A stretch of DNA of 64,000 nucleotides from Excoecaria cochinchinensis (taxonomy: Eukaryota > Streptophyta > Magnoliopsida > Malpighiales > Euphorbiaceae), in contig CANTUQ010000004.1 in NCBI GenBank assembly GCA_947683425.1, forward strand, positions 34,239,001 through 34,303,000, written 5' to 3'. The notes beneath the pieces were generated by a model, which was given only the letters and a program-made list of their open reading frames with translations, was not told where the DNA came from and did not search any database. The translations under genes were made by a program, and so were the position numbers. Shown here piece after piece: positions 10,356 through 21,426 of this stretch; positions within the stretch are counted from its first letter, which is position 1, and every line of letters starts with the position of its first letter.

Positions 10356-12492
10356 AGTTGATGAATACGTCGCTGTGACCCGTCAGGAGATGATTGAAGA
10401 AGGGATCCACGTGGCGGCGGTAGATTGTCAATCCACTAGTGAGAGTGGAGAAGAACATTATATTTTTTTAGAGGCTTTGTGCCTTTTTATTTCAAGAACT
10501 TCTTATGACAAAGTTGGTTATTTTAATGTGATGAATGATTTTTGCTTATTTGTGTGGTGTTTCTAATGATTTCATTTCTTATGATCACGATGCATTCATT
10601 TTGACATTAATTCAACTAATATGACTGCATCTAATCTCAAAACTTTGGAAGACTCAAATAAAATCTTGATAGCATCTGATATAACTCCTGAAAAGAGAAA
10701 GATTCTGAGGAAAATAATAATAATAAAAAAAGAGCCTTTGCCTGGACCTGAAATGATATGTTAAAAATTAACAAGGACATTGTTGGGACAATGCTGCTTC
10801 AATATGCCAACATAACGACGAGTAAAGTTTCAAAAGCCATTCCTTTGCCTCCTCAACATCTAGGATACACACAGTGCAGCCAAGCAAAATAAAACTCCAA
10901 TCGTTAAAGGGCTATATCAAAAGTTAGACAGATGAAACTTTGGGCCTTCACAAGAAATATATAGCTCATTAGAACGAAGCCCTTAGGAGTTTTTTCCTCC
11001 CAACCATTTGAGATGTGTACCCCAAAGCCAATCTAGATTGACCTCTAATCATATAAGACCAAGATAAGCAAAGCGTGAACACTTATAGCCAAATTTAGAA
11101 GGAGAGCTCATTACCTCTACCCAAAAAAAAAAAAAAAACAAACTCACAATTTTATCCTAAACCATCTAAGCCTAAACTGTAACCCAATCTCAACCAGTAA
11201 AGCCTAACCTGTCAACTCCATCTCAACAAGTAAATGTTGCTTCAGAAATTGAGCCACCAAAGCCAACAAAAGGAAGATACAGACTTTCACGGCCAAGATT
11301 CAAGCAAGGAAATTCACTACCTTAGACAGTTTACACAAGGGCCAAGAACAAGACTTTGATGCTAAAAAGAACCACCATCTGAAGGAGCAGTCTCCCCAGC
11401 TAATGAAGATGAAAGCAAATTCAATCAACACTAACGGACCGAAGGAGAGTTCATGGCAAAGGCTAAAAAAAATAATAAATAAAATAAAAAAAGAGAGGGA
11501 GGAAAAAAGAAAGCTGAGAGAAAATCTTCAATCATGAAAACCCGAGAGGGTTGATTGATAACAGAAGTTTGATATTTTCAGGATCTATTTAAAGATTAGA
11601 TGAGATCTTGTATTTTTCGAGTTAATGCCAAATAATGATCATGTGTCATGAAATTAAATTGAAATATACGCATTTTTGCAACGATATTGATGTGACCAGA
11701 GCAGTTCGTTTTACGTAGTCAATGTTGTCTAGTTCCGGCATAAAACCAGCACATTGTTACTATCTACTCTCTGCTACTCTCACCACTCAAGCACTTCAGT
11801 CGACTCATCCTGCTATCAACTATGAAACCAATTCTACAGTATCTTCATGATAAGAATCAAGCTCATACAGCTATGATATGGATGTAAGTACATGCCAATC
11901 ACGCCTGAAAGATTTTTGGCAACAGCTCCAGCCTCCTTTACAATCTGCAAAAAAAAAAAGCAAAAAAAAAAAGCCGTTAGAGATGAAAACCGTAATTGGC
12001 ACTCTAAGCAAAAGTTAGGCAAAGGGATAGGGTGAAAACCTAGAAACAGGCAGTCTGTCCTTCAAAAAAAAAAGCCGCTGCATTGGATTGGGTCCATTCC
12101 AAGCAAAAAAATATAGCATAGGGTTATGTGAAAATCCGCAAAGGACGCATTTCCCGCCAAGAAAAGCTAGTTTGAAAATCCACAAGGGACGCACTACCTT
12201 AAAAAAATGACTACAGGTATTAGATGAGAATATTGCAATCCCAAAGGCATGAAATTCAAAAGCAGCTTAAAAAGGCATCGATCCTATCGCAAATTGCAGC
12301 CAGCTCGACTATCATCTCTAAACTCACTTAGATGAACTCTTATCCTGCATTCCTGCATGACCCATGCATTCCACTTGCATGGTCATTTTTTTTCCTGCAT
12401 ATTTGGTTTTCTAGTTTGTAGTAAGAGAGATTCGATGCGGACACTAACAAAAATCGAGTGACAACATCAGTCAAAACATCAATCCAAACAAC
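10356..12492. other. Unclassified gene-like insertion within C
   Basis: This 2.1-kb block does not resemble the retroelements around it. It holds short open stretches on both strands, separated by T-rich or A-rich tracts like plant introns. One is the minus-strand exon at 11834-11944. Another, on plus at about 11190-11300, reads SEIEPPKPTKGRYRLSRPRF. A third starts at 10375 (TRQEMIEEGIHVAAVDCQ). I recognise none of them. Captured host-gene fragments (Pack-type or Helitron-like) are the most likely explanation, but I could not find TIRs or Helitron ends. Confidence 0.35.
11834..11944 (-). pseudogene. Exon-like fragment of an unknown host gene
   Basis: On the minus strand a long T tract ends in TTTTTGCAG. 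The frame after it reads IVKEAGAVAKNLSGVIGMY and continues to a stop at 11834-11836. The pyrimidine tract plus CAG is a good 3' splice site. The peptide looks like ordinary plant coding sequence, but I do not recognise the family, and no downstream exon is clear. Confidence 0.35.
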
Positions 12493-12606
12493 CAACCAAA
12501 GACCTCTCAGGGGGCAAGCAACCAAAGACCTCTCAGGGGGCAGCCAGCCAAAGACCTCTCAGAGGGCAATCAACCAAAGACCTCTCAGGGGGCAACCAAC
12601 CAAAGC
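12493..12606 (-). repeat. 26-bp tandem repeat
   Basis: Four complete copies starting at 12493, 12519, 12545 and 12571, with a partial fifth at 12597. The core is CCAAAGACCTCTCAGGGGGC. Copies differ by only a few bases. The array abuts exactly the inverted LTR tip that follows. Confidence 0.9.
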
Positions 12607-12733
12607 ATTTTGAGACAAATAAAAGAATTTGACAAAGAGATGATCAATTCCTACTTTCTTGCTTATGAATTAGTCTTTATTTTCATCATTGGGTAATCCT
12701 GATCTTAGAGTGCCTCGGGACCCAATGTCTATA
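12607..12733 (-). mobile_element. Inverted tip of a C-family LTR
   Basis: Read on minus from 12733 it gives (TA)TAGACATTGGGTCCCGAG and then about 120 bases almost identical to the first 130 bases of LTR C at 6885. The two LTR starts therefore face outwards as an inverted pair flanking the C composite. The terminal TG has become TA. Confidence 0.85.
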
Positions 12734-15712
12734 GCTATGCAAGCTAGGAGGTTCATGAGGAAAGGTTGTGAAGCATTTCTAGCAATTATGTTGGATTCCA
12801 AGCGTGACCAGGTTAAGATTGAGGATATCCCAGTGGTTAGGGAGTTCGAAGATGTGTTTCCAAGTGATTTGCCTGGGTTGCCTCCGGAGAGAGAAGTGGA
12901 GCTGTCCATAGAGATAGTGCCAGGTACTACTCCCATTTCGAAAGCACCTTATCGAATGGCTCCTGTAGAGTTGAGAGAACTCAAAACCCAGCTACAAGAG
13001 TTATTGGGTAAGGAACTTATCCGACCTAGCGTATCCTTGTAGGGAGCTCCAGTGTTTTTTGTTAAGAAGAAGGATGGTTCATTGAGGATGTGCATCGACT
13101 ATAGGCAAATTAATAAGGTCACGGTGAAGAACAAGTATCATTTGCCAAGAGTCGAGGATTTGTTCGATCAGCTCAGAGGTGTGGGTGTTTTCTCCAAGAT
13201 TGATCTCTGGTCGAGTTACTATCAGCTTCGGGTTAAGGATGCGGATGTGGTTAAGACTGCCTTTCGGATGCGATATGGCTACTATGAGTTCCTTGTGATG
13301 CCGTTCAAATTGACCAATGCTCCTGCGGCTTTCATGGATTTGATGAACCGAGTGTTCAGACCATATCTCGACCAATTTGTAGTAGTGTTCATTGATGATA
13401 TTTTGGTCTACTCGAAGGATGAGAATGAGCATGAAGAGCACCTTCGGATAGTACTGCAGGTTTTGAGCGAGCATCATTTGTTTGCAAAGCTTAGCAAATG
13501 TGATTTTTGGCTCCAAGAGGTGTCCTTCTTGGTCACATCGTGTTGGCCAAGGGTATTCAAGTAGATCCTGCTAAGATTGAGGCAATTGTGAATTGGAAAG
13601 TGCCTAGGAATGTTCCTAAAGTGAGAAGTTTTCTTGGTTTGGTAGGGTACGACCGTCAGTTTGTGAAAGAATTTTCAGTCATTGCTACTCCTATGATGAG
13701 ATTGTTGAGGAAAGGAATCAGATTTGATTGGTTGGATAAGTGTCAGGCGTGCTTTGAGAAGCTGAAGAGGCTGTTGATTGAAGCTCTTGTACTTACTCAG
13801 CCCCGATCGGGCAAAGAATTTGTGATGTACAATGATGCTTCAGGTGTCAGGCTTGGATGTGTGTTGATGCAAGAGGGTAAAGTTGTAGCTTATGCATCCC
13901 GTTAGTTGAAGCCTCATGAGAAGAACTATCCGATGCATGATTTAGAATTGGCAACTGTGATCTTTGCTTTGAAAATTTGGTGATATTATCTGTATGGGGA
14001 GAAGTGTAGGATTTTCACCGATCATAAGAGTTTGAAGTATCTCCTCACATATAAAGAGTTGAATATGAGACAGCGCTGATGGTTTAAGTTATTCAAGGAT
14101 TATAAGTGTATTGTGGATTATCATCCGGGTAAGGCTAATGTCGTTGCGGATGCTTTGAGTAGGAAGTCAATGCCGGCTTTGTTTTTGCAGCGATGTAAGT
14201 GGAGGTTTGATTCAGATGGAGCTTTGGTTGCTCAATTGAGAGTGAAGCCGACTTTAAGACGGTCTATTGTGGACGCTTAGAAGAATGATGTGAGATTGCA
14301 GCGAGTTTTGCAGGAGATCCAATCGGGTAAGCAGTCAGAGTTCTCGATTTTGGATGGGGTGCTAATGTATAGGAATCGTTTGTGTGTGCCCAAGAGTAAT
14401 GATTTAAGGAAGAAGCTTTTGAGTGAGGCACACACTACGGTCTTTACCATACATCCAGGTAGTGAGAAGATGTATCGGGATATGAAGCAGTTCTACTAGT
14501 GGTCTGGAATGAAGAGAGATATCGTGGAATTCATGGCAAAGTGCTTGAATTGTCAACAGGTAAAAGCTGAGCATCAAGTCCCTTCGCGATTGTTCACTCC
14601 TTTATCTGTTCCCTAGTGGAAGTGGGATGACATCGCTATGGATTTTGTATCGGGTTTACCACTGACTCAGAGGAAACATGATTCAGTTTGGGTTGTTGTG
14701 GATTGGCTTACCAAGTCAGCTCATTTTGTGTCGTTTAGAATGGACTATTTGATGGATAAGTTGGCCAGTATTTATGTGGATGAGGTGGTCCGATTGCATG
14801 GAGTGCCGTTGTCTATAGTGTCTGATCGGGATCCAATCAAAGTTTTGGAAAGAGTTGCAATGGGCTTTAGGTACTAAATTGAACTTCAGAACAACATTTC
14901 ATTCTCAGACGGATGGACAGTCCGAACGGGTTATTCAGATCTTAGAGGATATGCTTCGGGCTTGTGCTTTGGACTTTTCTAGTAGTTGAGATCATTATGT
15001 ACGGCTTATGGAGTTTGCTTACAATAATAGCTATCAATTAAGCATTGGGATGTCACCATTTGAAGCTTTGTACGGTCGGCCATATAGGACTCCCATATGT
15101 TGGACAGAGTTGATCGAGCGTTCGGTTCATGATCCAGAGATGATTCGGGATACCGAAGAAAGAATCAGAGTTGTGCAGCGGAACCTGAGGGTGGCTAAGG
15201 ATAGGCAGAGGTCTTATGCCAATCTAAAAAGGAAAGATATTCATTTTGAGTTCGGGGACAAAGTATTCCTCAAGATGTCACCTTGGAGGAAAGTGTTGCA
15301 TTTTGGAAAGAAAGTAAGCTTAGTCCTCGGTTCATTGGGCCTTTTGAGATTTTGGAGAAGATTGGTCCGGTAGCCTATAGGTTGGCTTTACCAATGGAGT
15401 TGGCTAAGATGCATGACGTCTTCCACGTCTCCATGCTTCGACGGTACCGATCGGATTCGTCACATATATTATCAGTTCAGGACGTTCAGATTCAATCAGA
15501 TTATTCGTATGACGAGGAACCGAAGGCCATTATAGCTCGGGAAGTGAGATAGTTGAGAAGCAAGCAAGTTCCTCTGGTTAAAGTTCTTTGGCAGCATCAT
15601 GGGGTTGAGGAAGCGACTTGGGAGCCAGAGGAAATAATGAGGGTTCTATATTCGCAGTTGTTCAGAGCAGGCGATAATTTCGAGGACAAAATTCTTGTTA
15701 ATAGGGGAGAGT
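12734..15712 (+). pseudogene. pol: Chromovirus (Tekay-like) pol of element E, heavily decayed
   Basis: Gag and most of protease are missing; coding starts at AMQARRFMRKGCEAF, just before RT. RT (about 12900-13560) shows VVREFEDVFPSDLPGLP, FVKKKDGSLRMCIDYRQ and the active-site FIDDILVYSK. RNase H follows (about 13840-14170, YNDASG, TDHKSLKYL, DYHPGKANVVADALSR). Integrase has its HHCC finger (HTTVFTIHPG, CLNCQQVKAEHQ) at about 14430-14580, the first two catalytic Asp, and Glu in QSERVIQ. A chromodomain (VLWQHHGVEEATWEPE) ends it near 15650. At least three frameshifts (near 13520, 14840 and 15320) and about ten stops disable it. It is a Tekay-type relative of G. Confidence 0.9.
15698..15712 (+). 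other. Polypurine tract of element E
   Basis: AATAGGGGAGAG lies immediately upstream of the LTR start, after a short coda resembling the end of G (GAGGACAAAATTCTT here, GAGGACGAAATTCTT in G). Confidence 0.7.
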
Positions 15713-16082
15713 TATCACACCCTGCTTTTCCCCTGGTAGTTTGAGCCATGCTTGTCTGTGTGTTTGTGAGTGTTCTGGCATGTGATGTCTTAGTTTGGGC
15801 CATATTGCATGAGTTGTGGGCTTAGGTGATAGTGTTATGTGTGGAGGTTGTGAGTGGTTAAGTTCCACCAAATCATAAGAGGACAAGTGGCAAGGGTTAG
15901 AAAGGGCTATATAAGGCAAGGGAAGGGAAAAGAAGAGCAGAATTTTGCCCTAACTCTTCTATTCTTTTTGCTTCGCCGCTGCCTCCTTCTCCTTCATTTT
16001 CTTCTTTCTCCTTGCTACATCTTGTGATCTCTTCCTCAGGTCGAGCTTTTGGTGAAAATTGATCAGCTCAAGAGTTATTTCG

Positions 16083-16253
16083 GTAAGATCAGTTGGGATC
16101 TTTCTTCTTCTTTCTCTTTTCTCTCGATCTTGTTGGATGTGTTTTTGATCTAAGGTTTGCATTTGTGTGATTTCTGGGTTTCCTGGTTTAGAAGAGACTC
16201 CTCGTGATCCCAAAGGGAAAGAGAAATCTAGCAGGAGTGGAGATCGCACCTAA
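16083..16253 (+). other. Putative LTR intron and purine-rich exon (E)
   Basis: Donor GTAAGATC at 16083 and acceptor TTTAG ending 16191 give a 109-bp intron. In phase with the last G of the upstream exon, the next exon reads EETPRDPKGKEKSSRSG and stops at 16251-16253. The upstream exon is open for about 17 codons back to a TGA but has no ATG. Confidence 0.5.
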
Positions 16254-16489
16254 GAGCATAGGATTTTTGGCAGGTTTGGGAATTTATGTGTTTCGGATGC
16301 ATTTCTCTTGGTTTCGTGTCTTTGGTTGATTTTCTGAGAAATTGCTGTTAATGAGGTTTATGTGAGTAATGTTTTGTGTTTTGGTGGATTAAAGTTGTGT
16401 TATGATGCTTGATGCAATGAGAACGCTCGCTCCGAGGTAAGCTGGTTTTAGTTGGATTTCTGGGCATGATTCTGGATTTTGAAGTGCTC

Positions 16490-16740
16490 TGCAGAATTTT
16501 GGCAAACTTGGAACGCAACTCTGTTACGAGCATGGCGATCGATACGAGCATAATGGGGATTGGTGATTCTAGGTCCGGATCGAGCGCTTTGCTGCTGAAT
16601 GAGAGATAAGCAATTCTATCCAAGCTCCTATCTGCCGATCGGTAGTATAATAAGCACTCTGTTGCATGCCCGAATGGCAGCTGGGCATTTCCGAATGGAA
16701 AACCCCCAAGTGAGTAGCCGATCGGGAGCGCAACAAAGAG
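16490..16740 (+). repeat. Hairpin-rich private cassette in LTR E
   Basis: Repeated short units such as ACGAGCATGGCGATCGA and CCGATCGG palindromes. It lies between the purine-rich exon and palindrome 1, the same place as the minisatellites of B, S and G. Copies are too degenerate to define one unit. Confidence 0.45.
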
Positions 16741-16996
16741 TTGAGTAATTGTCTTTGCGCTTGGCCTTTTGGCCACTGTTGTGAACACAACTCTTGTTGT
16801 GATCGCGATAGTGATCTTCAGTCTGCCCTGTCCTTCTAAAATGAATTTCCTATCCATTCTGTATGGGTTACTACTGCGTGAAATGTAAGCCTATTTTTAT
16901 ATATATGATATAATGACTTCTCCATGATAAATTATGCTATGAGATGGAATGTGAAATGAATTATGCATGACCTGCGAGTGTCAATCTAGTGGATAG

Positions 16997-17010
16997 TTAG
17001 GCATGCCTAA
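16997..17010 (+). promoter_or_regulatory. LTR palindrome 1 (E copy)
   Basis: Perfect TTAGGCATGCCTAA, preceded by CTAGTGGATAG and followed within about 20 bases by GCTGCAGCCCC. Confidence 0.6.
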
Positions 17011-17469
17011 TAGAGTTCTGAAGCTGCAGCCCCTATGTGTTTCGGACCCTGATCAGGTCCCCGTTTGGGTCCTCGCGATCCTCTATGCATTTGGATCTTG
17101 GTTAAGATCCCCTATGCGAAAGTGTTTTGAATATGAAAAATAAAAAGTTGCTTTTGAATTGTACCCATGGGAACCCCTATACGTTCCTCTGTGCGTTTGC
17201 TCGTTATCCACTATTGTGAGTCAGCAAGTGTTGTGGTATGTCATGCTATGTTCTGTTATACTAATATGAATGTCATATCCGAACGGATGTGATATGCGCC
17301 TATGAATCTGTGTGAACTTTAATGAACGAATGAGCTCAAGTTATGTTTTGGATATATATATATATATACACATATGTATATGTGTATGTATGAATATAAG
17401 CATCTACCATATTGTATGTGTTCTGCTTTGACAACCATTGTGAATGGCCGTCCATCTTATTGTTTGTTT

Positions 17470-17515
17470 CCCCACTAAGCGATATCGCTTAGCACGGTGT
17501 TCCATCCGTGCAGGT
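17470..17515 (+). promoter_or_regulatory. LTR palindrome 2 hairpin and CAGGTG box (E copy)
   Basis: CCCCA, then CTAAGCGATATCGCTTAG, then CACGGTGTTCCATCCGTGCAGGTGCGGAAGG. The CACGG...CCGTG pair offers a second hairpin arm. Confidence 0.6.
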
Positions 17516-17889
17516 GCGGAAGGTGATTAGCTTTTGGGAGAGTGGCCGCAAGTCAAGCCAGCACAGAGAGTTTGATGTGAGGACTTAGCATTTTGTAATA
17601 TGATTCTTTTGTAGCTGTGAACTCTCATTTGTAATATTCTTTTGTTCAGCTTTTGCTCTGTATATTTTTGGAAGATGTAATTATTTTTGTATATTCGAAC
17701 GGTTTGTAATGATATTATTATGTTTATGAATGAATGATCATTTCTGCTTTCAAGTTTTATTTCTGTTATTTTTATATGTATGTTATATGTTTGTTCGGGC
17801 ATGGCATTCCGATCGGGATGTTGCCTGACTCTCCGGTTGGGGAGGTTATATTGCATCTCGATTGAGGTGTTACAAAAAATATCTAAATA

Positions 17890-19244
17890 GCTATCTTCTT
17901 CCCATTTTCGCTAGCACAGGTGTCATAGTCGATGGTCTATTATCACCCGTAAGAACCGTTTTCCCCACCTCTCAGCTCCTCATCAATGAGGACTTGAACA
18001 AGCTTCTTCAAAGTTTGGCACCCATTAGTCTCATGTCCAGTATGCTGATGATAGGCACAATACTAATCTTCTCGATGGCTAGGACGCCCTTGGCTCTTGG
18101 CGGATTTCGCAGGCTTCGGCTGTAACTTCCCCTTATCAATGAAATGAAAGAGATGCTCAGATAAAGGCTTATCCCAGATGGTATAGCAACCTTGAGTAGT
18201 TCCAATGGTTGAAATCTTGGCGGCTCCAACGTCTCTCGCACTGTCATCATCAAGACTCGAGTTCCCATGATTACCTCCTCCCATGCCATTGCTCCCTTCT
18301 TCAAGGATTACCAGCTGCTCGTTATTAATGGGATCCTAGACTTGACCTTTTAGGGTTTGGCAACCGTCTACTGGATAGCTGGTGTGCTGATGATGATTTA
18401 ATTGCCTCTGACCTCTAGTTGGCCTGGCCGAACCGGTCGCGAGTTCCCCTCTAACGCTTGAGGCAAAGATCTGCCTATGCCGAAACCACACTTTTGGGTT
18501 GTTCTAATCGCTGATACTCCTTCCATCCCCCAAGTGCCATCACGGCTATTACACCCATGCAGTCGACCTCTCTTTTCTAAGTTCACAGAGACTTCCTTGC
18601 GAGCAGCCAGGGTAGTCGCAAGTTTGGCCTTTGAAAATGTCCATCCTTCTTTTCAGGCCTCGTGCCACTGCCAGAAACCCATTCTCTGAAGCATGCCCTT
18701 TGCCTTTTTGCTCAGATGATAGAGCAACAAACGACTCTCCTTTAGACTCAGTGGGTGGTATGCATGCTTCGTTAGTTGGATCATGCTCTTTTTGGGGCAA
18801 GGTAGGAGCAATAGGCTGTTGCCTGGAGGGTGGCATCATGGTAGCGACTAAATTCTCCATAATAGCCGTCGTCCGGGCTTCAAACTTTTTAAACCTCCCT
18901 TCTATCTTCTTCCATATTGTCTCCTCAACTTTAGGCGGCTTGCCCTTTACTGAGACCAAGTCCTCTTTGAAGAATCACCGTCAGGATACCCCTTTGGGTT
19001 CGGGTGCACCCTTGAGCTCAACCATTGGTGGGAGTAAAATCACTGGAGGATCCTCCTGAACTGGATCTGATTTCTTTTGTCCTACTGCAGGAGTGACTAA
19101 TGGCTGCCCAGTGGGTTGGGTCGTTATAGCAGTCAACTTCCTCATCATGGCCATTACTCTATTCTCAAATTCCTCCAATCTCCTACTTACTTCTTCAGTA
19201 ATCAAAGTGCGGATCGCCTCCGTCTCTCTTGGAAGATCATCCAT
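17890..19244 (-). pseudogene. gag: Ty3/gypsy gag of element F
   Basis: I take the start as ATG 19244 (MDDLPRETEA), collinear with C gag. The N-terminal module (RRLEEFENRVMAMM, then QKKSDPVQE) is followed after a frameshift near 18975 by a similar module (FKKFEARTTAIMENL, then QKEHDPTNE), suggesting an internal duplication. The capsid domain is not preserved. Two zinc-knuckle-like units follow: a damaged HHQHTSYPVDGCQTLK near 18370 and a complete CAYHQHTGHETNGCQTLKK near 18050. The frame then runs to MTPVLAKMGRR and is cut by LTR E. Several stops and frameshifts are present. Confidence 0.75.
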
Positions 19245-20178
19245 TCTGTTGAAAAAAATCTTAAAATAAAGTCTCAATGCCAAGTGAATCTGAACCCCAA
19301 AATGATACCTTTTTTGGCAACTCGAATATAGGTTTTTTGCTCAGCCGTCTGCTGGGATCCCTAGACCACTTAGATGAATCTATGATGGCTGAAAAATTTA
19401 AATTGTTAGAATGATGCATGAATGACATATATAATGCATGATCGTGTGTTATGCAACATTTATAACCACATACAAGCAAGTAGATCCGTCCAACCTTATT
19501 ACTCCAACACATGAGGTAATGCGGTCTCTTTCCTAGGTGGGCTTGATCCATGGATCAACGGGGAACCTAATAGACACGTATGGTGCATGGTGGAAGACCG
19601 GTAGCATAACATCTCTTGTCTAATGTACATACGTATGGATGTTTGGCCATTATATATTTAAACACTTCAATTAAATCAAGATGAACCCACCGGGGGATGG
19701 AAGCCTTTGATGAAAAAACCATTTAATTTAACTGATTTTGTCCAATATATAATGGCCAACGTAGCAAGGATGGTATTACGGTACATTTCACCTAGGGGAA
19801 GTATCTATTGCCATTACATGAGCTTTAGTCAAAGGTGATGATACTTTCAGGCTTCCCAAGCATGGTCCCTGCCAATGGGTCTAGCTCATCACGAGCATAA
19901 CGACCGATCGGGTCTCCATTTAATTTACCATGATGGTACGAGGCTTGGGCTGGTGATTATCCTTAACACTTCCACACATTGAGTGAACGTAGTGTCGTGC
20001 TTCGGGAACGCATCGGGGTTAAAAAAGGGACCAAACTAGTATAATTCTAAGGCTCTAGCATGGATGCAATGCAATTTTTTTTAAAAAAGAGATAGAATTT
20101 TAATTTAAAAAATCCAATTATATTATTAACCAAGAGAGTTTCGGAGAAAAGTTTCAAGATTCCCAGTGGAGTCGCCAC
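19245..20178 (-). other. PBS and leader of element F
   Basis: The minus strand reads GTGGCGACTCCACTGGGAA (20178-20160) right after the LTR end. A 900-base leader follows that matches the C leader closely over most of its length. No coding frame is supported. Confidence 0.8.
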
Positions 20179-21385
20179 TGTGACGCGCGCAGACCCGACC
20201 AGTTCCCGAAGATCCACTTTTAGGGCCCGACAGGGTTTGCGTCTTTTGATTTTGGGCAATCATGAGATATTTTGGACACCTCCTTCCAATAAAACACTAG
20301 AAAGATCATCTAATCTCATTTAGGCACCTTTGAGATATTTCGGAATCGCCACCCAATTTACAAGAAATTTGGAAAGTTCGTCTAACCTCAAGGGTCTAAA
20401 CCAGAGAAAGATTCGAAACTTTACTCTTATTAATGTCTTGGTTAATTATAAATGGGTTTTTAATTTTAAATTTCTATCTCTCTTCTCACACGGTCATGCA
20501 TTAAAAATAAAGCGCAAAGAAAGTAGTAAAGAAAACAATCTAAAGAAAGATAAAAAGTGGGACAAAAGACAATCCCCCAAAATAAAAAAAAAAGGTATTA
20601 AAATTTGGGACAAAAAATACAATCCCCCAAATAAAATCAAATAAAACATAAATAAATAACAAACTCAAATAAATAAATAAACATTCATAAATCGGAATAT
20701 TTATTTATTTTAGGAATATTGGTTCCTTCATATTAACTTTGAAAAATCGAAGAGTTATTTTTGGCATACTTAAGAAAGTCGAGATGAGTTATCCCATTTT
20801 GAGAAAATTAACTCTTTTTTTTAAAGTGAGTTTTTATTGGTTGAAATTAGGACATTGGTCCCATTTAATTAGAAAAAAACCCAATTTATTAATAAAATAT
20901 TTTTAAGTGATTTTTAATTAGCATGCATAAAATAAATAAATTTATTACAAATTACATAATAAAATCAAATAAAATAATAATGAAAAATAATAAAAATGAC
21001 AAATTAAATCAAGATGGTGTCTTCAAATCTCCATGGGTTCCCATTTGCCATTGGAAAGGCTCACACATAAAAAAAAATTATTGAAATAAAGAACACAAAT
21101 AAAAGTGATGTTAATAATAAAAAATGGATTAAACATATAAAATATGAAAATGGAAAAATAAATAAAATAAAATGCATCATGTATGACAAATCAATTAAAT
21201 GACATAATAAAAAATAAGTAACTTAATATATTAACAATTCAACATGTATGAAAATATAAATAACAATAATAACAATGATAAAAATAATAAATAATAATAA
21301 CATTAAGCAAGAATAATAAAAGTAATAATAATAATAATGATAGTAGTAATAATAGATAATAATAATAATAAAAGTAACAACAAGG

Positions 21386-21426
<41 letters not shown>
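20179..21426 (-). mobile_element. LTR of F, 3' half
   Basis: Runs from the LTR end (minus GCGCGCGTCACA) back to the TAA microsatellite where D inserted. It includes the family palindrome at 20781-20795 in the form GAGATGAGTTATCCC (plus strand). The last 54 bases are a TAA repeat. Confidence 0.85.
21373..21426. repeat. TAA microsatellite, left flank of D
   Basis: Simple TAA repeat belonging to LTR F. It continues on the other side of D from 33239. The five bases next to D (ATAAT) are its target duplication. Confidence 0.9.

Larger units (their letters stand above)
15713..17874 (+). mobile_element. 3' LTR of element E
   Basis: The LTR starts TATCACACCCTGC (TG changed to TA) and ends GAGGTGTTACA, 2162 bp. 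Landmarks: TATA box CTATATAAGG (about 15908); donor at 16083 and acceptor at 16191; exon reading EETPRDPKGKEK (16192-16253); hairpin-rich stretch 16490-16740; palindrome TTAGGCATGCCTAA (16997-17010); CTAAGCGATATCGCTTAG (17475-17492). It is related to LTR S but not to LTR B, so the 5' LTR of E is missing. It abuts gag of F at 17875. A 169-codon antisense frame inside it is not credible. Confidence 0.85.

Noticed and set aside
16348..16857. 169-codon antisense frame in LTR E
   Set aside because: It lies across the hairpin cassette, has no recognisable domain, and the related LTR S has no counterpart.
4327..17874. A single 13.5-kb chromovirus with LTRs at 4327 and 15713
   Set aside because: The two LTRs are different subfamilies and there is no matching target duplication.
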